The position numbers and the translations under genes are program-made. This document shows positions 1 to 6,734 of a DNA stretch of 18,648 nt, one piece after another; within the stretch, counting starts at the first letter, position 1; the number at the start of each line of letters is the position of its first letter. The notes under the pieces were generated by a model. The model was not told where the DNA came from. It did no database searches and saw only the letters and a list, made by a program, of their open reading frames with translations. This stretch comes from an uncultured Peptoniphilus sp. (GTDB lineage Bacteria > Bacillota > Clostridia > Tissierellales > Peptoniphilaceae): assembly GCA_946999425.1 (NCBI GenBank), contig CAMQDG010000025.1:1-18648 (forward strand), read 5' to 3'.

Positions 1-1574
1 TAAGTGGAGATACTGCTCTTACTGAATTGGAATGTGATAACAACCAACTAACAAGTTTGGACTTAAGTGGAGATACTGCTCTTGAGCTTTTGAAATGTAA
101 TTACAACCAACTAACAAGCTTGGACCTAAGCGGAGATACTGCTCTTAAGGATTTGGAATGTTATGACAACCAACTAACAAGCTTGGACGTAAGTGGAGAT
201 ACTGCTCTTGAGGATTTGAAATGTAATGACAACCAACTAACAAGCTTGGACGTAAGTGGAGATACTGCTCTTAAGGATTTGGAATGTTATAACAACCAAC
301 TAACAAGCTTGGACGTAAGTGATAACCCAGCTCTTACGGATTTGTACTGCGAGAACAACCAACTAACAAGCTTGGATGTAAGTAAAAACACAGCTCTTAC
401 AAGATTGGGCTGTGCTAACAACCAACTAACAAGCTTAGACGTAAGTGGAGATACTGCTCTTACTGAATTGGAATGTGATAACAACCAACTAACAAGCTTG
501 GATGTAAGTAACAACCCTAGTTTATGGACGTTGCTTGGTTATAACAATCCGATGACATCTGTAAAATTATCTGACAGACATTTTGATAAACGCTTATCTC
601 CTGTAACATATACTGTAAGAGTGGCAGAAGGAAGTTCAAAAATTCCCTTTGGGGCACTTCCTGCTGGCTTTAACAAAGCTAATATACAGGGTGATTCTAC
701 TGGTGCTAGTCTTGAGTCAGATGGATTTAATTGGGATAAATTAACAAACCCTATAAGCTTTAAATATAAATTGTGTGGAAATCCAGAGGAAATTGTTGAT
801 GCGAAACTAAGCGTAGCAATACTTGAAGTAGTGGGACCAGTAGACCCAAATAAAACACCAAACCCAAATCCAGACAAATATTGGACCGTAAAATTTGAAT
901 CAGAAGATCCAAGCAAGGGAACAGTAACAGCAGAAAACACCTTCTATGTATTAAAGACAGGAGGTAAAACCTTAGCAGACTTAAAAGACAAGGCACCGGT
1001 GACAACATCAAAGGCAGGCTATGAATTTGACAAGTGGGACCCAACCTTAGATAAATCTACAGCAATCGACAAAGACATAACAGTAAAAGCCTACTTCAAA
1101 CAAGTTGGCACTAAATTTATTCCATTAAGGATAAATTTAGGAAAAGCAAATGTAATTAAAACTATAAAACTAAAAGTAGAATTAGTCATTGGCTCTAAGG
1201 AAATGATAGAATCAATAGATGGTGTGGAAAAAAGAATACCGATGGATGTTGCCCCATTTATAGAAAAAGGCAGAACCATGCTCCCCATTAGGTTTGTAGC
1301 AGAAGGCCTTGGATTTAGTGTACAGTGGGATAAGGAAAATAGAACTGCAATTTTAATTGATAAGGAAAATGTAGTAAAAATTCCAGTAGATACAAATAAA
1401 ATTATTGTTAATGGAAAAGAATACATTAGTGATGTTAAACCAGTCATTAAAAATGACAGAACAATGCTATCAATAGGAAATATTGCAAGAGCCTTGGGCT
1501 TAAAGGATGACAAAGACATCCACTGGAATGAAAATACAAAGGAAGTTATCATTACAAGAGAAATTGCAAAATAA
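1..1574 (+). CDS. LRR surface protein with C-terminal stalk domain (5' partial)
   Basis: The frame is open from the left edge, so the start codon and any signal peptide lie outside the window. An internal TTG at 27 is only a Leu codon inside a repeat. Visible modules in order: eight 21-residue leucine-rich repeats of the form LxC..NQLTSLDVS.dtAL (to about 520) with a degenerate capping repeat; a post-LRR domain (about 583–825) closely matching one in the next gene; a short Pro/Asn linker (about 838–876); one beta-rich repeat (about 883–1101) containing a G-YEFDKW core; and a C-terminal domain (about 1180–1571) with two GRTML-type motifs and an FVAEGLGFSVQWD core, characteristic of the copper amine oxidase N-terminal-like fold (PF07833). 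LRRs usually bind proteins; the stalk domain probably keeps the protein at the cell surface. There is no LPXTG motif. Two TAA stops occur in tandem. Ligand unknown. Confidence 0.9.
   Translation, partial: SGDTALTELECDNNQLTSLDLSGDTALELLKCNYNQLTSLDLSGDTALKDLECYDNQLTSLDVSGDTALEDLKCNDNQLTSLDVSGDTALKDLECYNNQLTSLDVSDNPALTDLYCENNQLTSLDVSKNTALTRLGCANNQLTSLDVSGDTALTELECDNNQLTSLDVSNNPSLWTLLGYNNPMTSVKLSDRHFDKRLSPVTYTVRVAEGSSKIPFGALPAGFNKANIQGDSTGASLESDGFNWDKLTNPISFKYKLCGNPEEIVDAKLSVAILEVVGPVDPNKTPNPNPDKYWTVKFESEDPSKGTVTAENTFYVLKTGGKTLADLKDKAPVTTSKAGYEFDKWDPTLDKSTAIDKDITVKAYFKQVGTKFIPLRINLGKANVIKTIKLKVELVIGSKEMIESIDGVEKRIPMDVAPFIEKGRTMLPIRFVAEGLGFSVQWDKENRTAILIDKENVVKIPVDTNKIIVNGKEYISDVKPVIKNDRTMLSIGNIARALGLKDDKDIHWNENTKEVIITREIAK
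41..544 (+). repeat. 63-bp LRR-coding tandem repeat array
   Basis: The string CAACCAACTAACAAG recurs at 41, 104, 167, 230, 293, 356, 419 and 482, an exact 63-nt period. Each unit encodes one 21-residue LRR. Several units share the same synonymous codons (AGTGGAGATACTGCTCTT appears five times), so the array was amplified or homogenised recently. Most units carry an AAGCTT site at the same place. The array continues upstream of the window. Confidence 0.95.
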
Positions 1575-1577
1575 TAA
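1471..1577 (+). repeat. 107-nt block identical to 6442–6548
   Basis: This covers the last part of the stalk-domain coding sequence plus both stop codons. By eye it is identical, base for base, to the same part of the downstream paralogue. Identity falls off abruptly after the second stop codon and more gradually upstream into the stalk domain. Confidence 0.9.
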
Positions 1578-1608
1578 AGACCATGAGTTATTGTGAATTT
1601 TAAAAATC

Positions 1609-1664
1609 GGCTCTATAAAATCTTTTTGGGAGAAAATTTTCAAGAGATATTATAGAGCCTTTTT
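1609..1664 (+). terminator. Terminator of the first LRR gene
   Basis: The 10-bp arms GGCTCTATAA (1609–1618) and TTATAGAGCC (1650–1659) enclose a 31-nt loop and are followed by five T. The loop is long for an intrinsic terminator. Position (35 nt after the stop) and the T-run support the call. Confidence 0.65.
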
Positions 1665-1868
1665 AATTCAAATAAATGAAGAAGGATAAAAAATATAAAT
1701 AAAAATTTATAGTAAAAAAGACAAAATAAATAAAAGACAAAAAATAAAAAAGCAAAATAATAAGGAAAAATTCTAATATTTAAAGCCTATAAAATACAAT
1801 ATTATCTTACACCTTACAATTGAGAAAAAAAGGAAATTATATATGAGTATTGATGTATATACTAAAAC
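1665..1868. other. A-rich intergenic stretch without a gene
   Basis: About 200 nt of very AT-rich sequence, with plus-strand A-tracts alternating with AATA/ATAA motifs. No credible ORF, RNA gene or further hairpin was seen. It lies directly upstream of the strong promoter at 1870–1898, and its nearest A-tracts could act as UP-element-like DNA, which is an inference. Confidence 0.5.
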
Positions 1869-1869
1869 C

Positions 1870-1898
1870 TTGACAAGATTATGACCTATTGCTATAAT
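1870..1898 (+). promoter_or_regulatory. Consensus sigma-A promoter of the second LRR gene
   Basis: TTGACA (1870–1875), exactly 17 nt, then TATAAT (1893–1898): a perfect match to the housekeeping consensus in both hexamers and spacing. Predicted transcription start is near 1905, giving a leader of about 115 nt before the ATG at 2022. Confidence 0.85.
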
Positions 1899-1918
1899 TT
1901 AGTGGAAATTTGTATAAG

Positions 1919-1955
1919 TTAAGGGACTTAATTATAGGAAAAATATAACCCTTAA
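1919..1955 (+). promoter_or_regulatory. Inverted repeat in the 5' leader
   Basis: TTAAGGG (1919–1925) and CCCTTAA (1949–1955) form 7-bp arms around a 23-nt loop, just after the predicted transcription start. No T-run follows, so it is not a terminator. It could stabilise the mRNA 5' end or bind a regulator. No known riboswitch pattern was recognised. Confidence 0.4.
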
Positions 1956-2021
1956 TCTATATAATATGTATAAGGTAAATGATAAAAATATAAAAAGTAA
2001 AAAATAAAATGGAGGTAAAAA

Positions 2022-5000
2022 ATGAAAGAAAGTAAGAAAAGAATAACAGGGCTTTTCCTTGCCCTTGCAATGCTTATAACTTGCCTACCCCTAAACCCAA
2101 TAGCTGCATATGCAGCAGAGGGTGACGTGGAAATAAATATGATCAACTTTCCTGACTCTTATTTTAGGGATTATGTAAGTAAAAATATTGACACAGACCA
2201 TAATAAGGTTTTAAGCCAAGAGGAGTGTGATAAGGTTGAAAATATCTCAGTGGTTAGGGGATATGATTCTTTAAAAGGAATCGAATATTTTAAAAATCTT
2301 AAGTATTTGGATTGCTCTGAAAATAGACTTATGAATACATTAGATCTAAGCCAAAACCCTGCCCTTGAGGAATTAACTTGTAAAGAAATTGGCATAAAAG
2401 CATTAGACCTAAGTCAAAACAAAGCCCTAAAGAAATTGAATTGTGAAGGAAGCTCTTGGTTAGAGACACTGAACCTAGGTTCAAAGCCTGACCTTGAGGA
2501 ATTGACTTGTTATAAATGTCGCATAAAAGCATTAGACCTAAGTCAAAGCCCAAAGCTGAAGGATGTGAAATGCTATAATAACCAACTGACAGAATTAAAG
2601 CTAGGTTCAAAGCCGGAACTTGAGAAATTAAATTGTAGTGATAACCAACTCACAGAATTAGACGTAATACAGTGCCCAAAGCTTATCGGACTGTGGTTTA
2701 TTAGCAACAATCTAAGGACTATAGATCTAAGCAAGAACAAAGCCCTTGCCATGTTGAGCTTTGGAGCTAACAAAATAGAAAAAATAGATCTAAGTGCAAA
2801 TACATTGCTTGATAAATTAGGTGGTTATGAAAATCCACTTATATCTCTAAAAATACCTGATAACACCTACTCATTTAAAAAGTTTACACCAATAAAATAT
2901 TCTGTAAAAGTGCAAAGTGGCGGTTCAAAAGTTTCCTTTGTTGTACTTCCCCAAGGCTTCGACAAAAATAGGATTCAGGGCGCAGTTACCGGTGCAAGCG
3001 TGCAAGACGACAGCTTTACTTGGGACAGGTCAACTAACCCCATAACATTTCAATATCAATTGTGCGACAATCCAAAGGAAGTTGTAGAGGCACAAATTAC
3101 AGTTACAGAAGGCACAGCTATAAAAAATGTTTATAATGAAATGCCGGAGGATGGCTACGAAAGATTGACCTTTAAATCCGGGAATGGGAATTTTATTGGA
3201 CACGGGGAAGTATATGCAATAGATGTCCTAAGGGGAACAAGCTACGATGACCCCGGTTTAAAAAAACAAATTAAAAGTATTGAGGGTGATTTAAGGCCTA
3301 CTGACAAGAACAAGGAATTTGACAAATGGGATAAGCAAGTACCCGCTAGAGGTAATGTAGCGACAGAAACATTTACAGCAGTCTACAAAGATAAAGATGT
3401 AGTAAAGCTAAGTAACGACCCTATTTTACCAACGCCTACAGGGTACACAAGAATAATATTTGATGCTGGCGACGGTAACACAATTGATGGAAACAGATAT
3501 AAAATTATAGATGTGTTAGACAACACAAGATGGGATGATGCAGCTCTAAGGAAACAAATTCCATCAAAGGCAATATATAAAGACGCGTCAAAAGAATTTA
3601 AAGAGTGGCGTTATGAAGTACCGACAAGCGGAAGGGTATCACGAAGAAGCTTCACAGCAACATATAAAGACGGGAAAAAAGTTGTATTACCAAACCAGGA
3701 AAATCCGGAAAAAGTTGTGAAGGGACGTGTAAGAATAACATTTGATGCCGGCGAAGGCAACACAATTGATGGAACACACAGATATAAACACATTGACGTA
3801 TTAGAAAAAACAAACTGGTATGATGCAGATCTAAAGACACAAATTCCATCAAAGGCAAAATACAAAGACGCAACAAAGGAATTCTACAAATGGAAGGAAC
3901 AAGTACCGACAAGCGGAAGAGTATCAACAAAAACCTTCACAGCAACATACAAAGACGGGAAAAAAGTTGTATTACCAAACCAGGCAAATCCGGGAGAAGT
4001 TGTGAAAGGACGTGTAAGAATAACATTTGATGCCGGCGAAGGCAACACAATTGATGGAAGAAACAGATACAGATACATGGACGTATTAGAAAAAACGAAC
4101 TGGTATGATACAGATTTAAAGACACAAATTCCATCAAAGGCAAAATACAAAGACGCGTCAAAGGAATTCTATAAATGGAATGAACAAGTACCGACAAGCG
4201 GAAAGGTATCAACAAAAACCTTCACAGCCATTTACAAGGAAAAGGTATTTGATCCTGCAAATGTAGCAACTACGCTAGTAGAAACAGCAGAAAATAGCAA
4301 GACAGAAGCCGACTACAAGGCTGCCAAGACAGCCGTAGAAGCCTTAACCAATAGTGATGGCAAAACCGATCTTCAAAAGCGTTTGGAGGAAGTAAAGAAA
4401 TATATTGATGCCAATAATGCAGTAGAAGCACTTAAAGAAAAACCAATTGCAGAGGTAACGGAAGGCGACATAAATGCGGTTCAAGAATTAATAAATAAGG
4501 TAAAGGAAGATTGGCGACAAAATTTAATTGATGATTTGAATATCATTAGAACAGATAAAAAAGCAAATGACCAGTTAACAGAAGCTAAAAATTCCGTCGC
4601 TAAAGCAGAAGCAGATAAGTCTAAAGAAGCTTATGATCAAGCGAAGACGAAGGTTGATGCACTGGCAAATGACCAAAACAAAACAGACCTATCGGGACGT
4701 TTGGGAGAAGTAGACAAATATATTAAAGCTGATGGTGTCCTAAAGGTTCTTGAAGGAAAAGCTATTGCAGATGTAACACAAAGGGAAATCGATGAGGCAG
4801 AAGGATTAATAAAAACTGTCAAAGACCAATGGCAACAAGCTTTAAATGATCGTCTTACAACATTAAAGACAAATAAAACAAAGCAAGTGGCAGAAGATGA
4901 ATTAGCACAAGCGAAGACAGAAGCAAAGCAAAAGGTTGAAAGCTTAGATAAGCTAAGCCAAGAAGAAAAGAGTGGCTATACAGGAAGAATAGACCAAGCT

Positions 5001-6545
5001 CAAAACAAACAAGGCATAGATTCTATAGTCCAAGAAGCACAAGAGAAGCAAAAACAAGCACAAGCAAAAATAGCAGCAGCAGCTGAATTAGTAGTAAAAG
5101 CAGAAAATAAAAAGACAGAAGCAGACTACAATGAAGCAAAGACAGCGGTCGATGCCTTAACTGAGGGTAGTGACAAAACCAGTCTTCAAAAGCGATTAGA
5201 AGAAGTAAATAAATACATTCTTGCTGATAAAAAGCTTGACGAAGTAGGAAAGAAAAATGTAGCAGAGCTTACAGATACTGATTTAAGTGATGCAGAAAGC
5301 CTAATAAAGCAAGTAAAGCAAGAATGGCAACAAGATTTAAAAGACAAACTTCAATCCTTAAGAGCTAAGAAAGATAGATATGAACAAGATCAAAACAATC
5401 TTAACCAAGCAAAGGCAGACGCAAAAAGAACAATCAATGAATTAGACAAGCTAAGCCAAGAAGAAAAAGCACCATTTATTAAAAAAGTTGATGATGCACA
5501 AAATATTGGCGATGTAAACAAGGCTGTTCTTGATGCACAAAAAGCAAATGCTAAAAAGAAAATAGCCGGAATGCAAAATCTAAAGGATGCTGATAGAAAG
5601 CAAGCTGACGAAGCGGTTGATAATGCAAGTACAAAGGATGAAATAGATCAAGCTGTTAAGGATGCAGAAGCTAAAAATAATAGTGGAGCTGTACCAACAC
5701 CACCTACACCGCCTGTACCACCTGTACCTACACCAAATCCAAACAATCCAATTGTTGATGATAGCCAAAAGAAGCCTGTTAATCCAAATAATGGAGAACA
5801 AGGAACCGGCGTAATTGTTAAGGATCCTGATAATAAAAATGTCCTTGCCAAAGATAAGGATGGAAATAATGTACCAGCTGTAATTAATCCAAATACAGGT
5901 GAAATTGTTGTTAATCCAGGAAAGAACGTTAATGGACCAATAACCATTACTATTGTTGATAAAAATGAGCCAAATAAAAAACAAGATATTACAATTGATG
6001 TAAATGGTAACAATTCTGGCAGAGATGACGACAATTCTAATGACTATAATCACTGGTATAGACCATACTGGACATATAACAACGCTCCATCTACTTCAGT
6101 AAATGCAACAACAGATAAAAAGATAGAAAATACAAAAAAATTAGAATCAAAATTAATAATTGGATCTAAAGAAATAGTTACAACAACTGATGGTGTGGAA
6201 AAAATAATAATTATGGATGTTTCCCCCTTTATAAAAAATGGTAGAACCATGCTACCCATTAGGTTTGTAGCAGAAGCATTAGGATTCAATGTTCAATGGG
6301 ATAAGAAAAATAGAACTGCAATTTTAATTGATAAGGAAAATATAATAAAAATTCCAGTAGATACAAATAAAATCATTGTTAATGGAAAAGAATACATTTA
6401 CGATGTTAAATCATTTCTTAAAAATAGTAGAACAATGCTACCAATAGGAAATATTGCAAGAGCCTTGGGCTTAAAGGATGACAAAGACATCCACTGGAAT
6501 GAAAATACAAAGGAAGTTATCATTACAAGAGAAATTGCAAAATAA
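2022..6545 (+). CDS. Multidomain LRR / GA-like / stalk-domain surface protein
   Basis: 1507 aa; ATG placed by GGAGG at 2011–2015 (6-nt spacing). Residues 1–32 form a signal peptide (KESKKR, hydrophobic core, AYAA). Residues ~95–280 hold eight 21-residue LRRs plus a degenerate cap, more diverged than in the upstream paralogue. Residues ~285–365 match the paralogue's post-LRR domain. Residues ~378–742 are four beta-rich repeats of about 95 residues (ITFDAGEGNTIDG…DVL…W…TFTATYKD). Residues ~743–1220 are Lys/Glu/Ala-rich helices: three ~100-residue units sharing the TEADY.AAKTAV.AL…LQKRLEEV pattern, and three GA-like units (about 958–1007, 1125–1175, 1176–1219) with an L.KLSQEEK core. Residues 1222–1250 are a Pro-rich linker. 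Residues ~1378–1503 are the PF07833-type stalk domain. There is no LPXTG. It is probably a secreted, wall-associated adhesin; albumin binding by the GA-like units is possible but not shown. Ligands unknown. Confidence 0.93.
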   Translation: MKESKKRITGLFLALAMLITCLPLNPIAAYAAEGDVEINMINFPDSYFRDYVSKNIDTDHNKVLSQEECDKVENISVVRGYDSLKGIEYFKNLKYLDCSENRLMNTLDLSQNPALEELTCKEIGIKALDLSQNKALKKLNCEGSSWLETLNLGSKPDLEELTCYKCRIKALDLSQSPKLKDVKCYNNQLTELKLGSKPELEKLNCSDNQLTELDVIQCPKLIGLWFISNNLRTIDLSKNKALAMLSFGANKIEKIDLSANTLLDKLGGYENPLISLKIPDNTYSFKKFTPIKYSVKVQSGGSKVSFVVLPQGFDKNRIQGAVTGASVQDDSFTWDRSTNPITFQYQLCDNPKEVVEAQITVTEGTAIKNVYNEMPEDGYERLTFKSGNGNFIGHGEVYAIDVLRGTSYDDPGLKKQIKSIEGDLRPTDKNKEFDKWDKQVPARGNVATETFTAVYKDKDVVKLSNDPILPTPTGYTRIIFDAGDGNTIDGNRYKIIDVLDNTRWDDAALRKQIPSKAIYKDASKEFKEWRYEVPTSGRVSRRSFTATYKDGKKVVLPNQENPEKVVKGRVRITFDAGEGNTIDGTHRYKHIDVLEKTNWYDADLKTQIPSKAKYKDATKEFYKWKEQVPTSGRVSTKTFTATYKDGKKVVLPNQANPGEVVKGRVRITFDAGEGNTIDGRNRYRYMDVLEKTNWYDTDLKTQIPSKAKYKDASKEFYKWNEQVPTSGKVSTKTFTAIYKEKVFDPANVATTLVETAENSKTEADYKAAKTAVEALTNSDGKTDLQKRLEEVKKYIDANNAVEALKEKPIAEVTEGDINAVQELINKVKEDWRQNLIDDLNIIRTDKKANDQLTEAKNSVAKAEADKSKEAYDQAKTKVDALANDQNKTDLSGRLGEVDKYIKADGVLKVLEGKAIADVTQREIDEAEGLIKTVKDQWQQALNDRLTTLKTNKTKQVAEDELAQAKTEAKQKVESLDKLSQEEKSGYTGRIDQAQNKQGIDSIVQEAQEKQKQAQAKIAAAAELVVKAENKKTEADYNEAKTAVDALTEGSDKTSLQKRLEEVNKYILADKKLDEVGKKNVAELTDTDLSDAESLIKQVKQEWQQDLKDKLQSLRAKKDRYEQDQNNLNQAKADAKRTINELDKLSQEEKAPFIKKVDDAQNIGDVNKAVLDAQKANAKKKIAGMQNLKDADRKQADEAVDNASTKDEIDQAVKDAEAKNNSGAVPTPPTPPVPPVPTPNPNNPIVDDSQKKPVNPNNGEQGTGVIVKDPDNKNVLAKDKDGNNVPAVINPNTGEIVVNPGKNVNGPITITIVDKNEPNKKQDITIDVNGNNSGRDDDNSNDYNHWYRPYWTYNNAPSTSVNATTDKKIENTKKLESKLIIGSKEIVTTTDGVEKIIIMDVSPFIKNGRTMLPIRFVAEALGFNVQWDKKNRTAILIDKENIIKIPVDTNKIIVNGKEYIYDVKSFLKNSRTMLPIGNIARALGLKDDKDIHWNENTKEVIITREIAK
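3715..4240 (+). repeat. 285-bp near-identical beta-repeat duplication
   Basis: The third and fourth beta-rich repeats are nearly identical at DNA level. GGACGTGTAAGAATAACATT occurs at 3723 and again at 4008, a 285-nt (95-codon) period. Two more diverged copies lie upstream (from about 3153 and 3441). The pattern indicates recent in-frame duplication. Confidence 0.85.
4248..5681 (+). other. Helical and GA-like module region of the surface protein
   Basis: This part encodes residues ~743–1220, almost without Cys, Pro or aromatic clusters and rich in Lys, Glu, Ala and Gln. The units 'LDKLSQEEK … I..AQ…..V..A' recur near residues 974–1004 and 1140–1171, and resemble three-helix GA modules (PF01468) known from albumin-binding proteins of anaerobic cocci and from Ebh-type staphylococcal proteins. 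Family membership is inferred by eye. Confidence 0.6.
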
Positions 6546-6548
6546 TAA
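6442..6548 (+). repeat. 107-nt block identical to 1471–1577
   Basis: Second copy of the identical 3' block shared by the two LRR genes, covering the end of the stalk-domain coding sequence and the tandem TAA stops. Confidence 0.9.
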
Positions 6549-6572
6549 TTTTACAAAGGATAAATACAATAA

Positions 6573-6597
6573 TTAAGACTTTATTTAAAAGTCTTAA
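6573..6597. other. Perfect hairpin without a T-run
   Basis: TTAAGACTTT (6573–6582) and AAAGTCTTAA (6588–6597) form a 10-bp stem with a 5-nt loop, 27 nt after the LRR gene stop. It is followed by A on the plus strand, and by no T-run on the minus strand, so it is not a standard terminator. It may protect the mRNA 3' end. Confidence 0.5.
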
Positions 6598-6634
6598 AAA
6601 AATCTCCACCTTATAAATTTAAAACATTACAAAA

Positions 6635-6665
6635 AGAAACTAAGCACTTGGCTTGGTTTCTTTTT
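6635..6665 (+). terminator. Terminator of the second LRR gene
   Basis: AGAAACTAAGC (6635–6645) pairs with GCTTGGTTTCT (6651–6661), 11 bp with one T-G wobble and a 5-nt loop, running into TTTTT. Confidence 0.8.
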
Positions 6666-6670
6666 ATATA

Positions 6671-6699
6671 AAGAAAGAGACTCGAGTTAACGAGTCTCT
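6671..6699 (-). terminator. Terminator of the amidohydrolase gene
   Basis: AGAGACTCG (6676–6684) and CGAGTCTCT (6691–6699) form a 9-bp stem with a 6-nt loop. Read on the minus strand, the stem is followed by TTTCTTT. It lies about 36 nt beyond the amidohydrolase stop and back-to-back with the LRR gene terminator, as expected for convergent genes. Confidence 0.75.
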
Positions 6700-6734
6700 C
6701 CCAATATTTGTCATAGAGCTATTTTTATTAATAA

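Noticed and set aside
27..29. TTG at 27 as a start codon of the first gene
   Set aside because: The frame is open to the window edge and TTG encodes a conserved Leu inside a repeat; no ribosome-binding site precedes it.
287..514. Minus-strand open frame across the LRR array, 75 codons
   Set aside because: It exists only because the 63-bp unit lacks stops in that frame. It has no ribosome-binding site and is antisense to clear coding repeats.
41..544. Possible CRISPR array (regular repeats)
   Set aside because: The period is contiguous 63-nt coding units with no unique spacers, in frame with an LRR protein.
1091..1552. 153-codon minus-strand open frame
   Set aside because: It mirrors the stalk-domain coding sequence; the plus-strand frame has clear family motifs and the mirror has none.
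2022..2117. Possible lipobox (LITC) in the signal peptide of the 1507-aa protein
   Set aside because: Thr before the Cys is not usual for a lipobox, and a standard signal peptidase I site (AYAA before EGD) follows 11 residues later.
5580..6053. 157-codon minus-strand open frame
   Set aside because: It is antisense to the helical, Pro-rich and linker part of the surface protein, has low-complexity Ile/Asn-rich translation, and no Shine-Dalgarno site.
6573..6597. Hairpin as an intrinsic terminator
   Set aside because: It is followed by A on the plus strand and has no downstream T-run on the minus strand.
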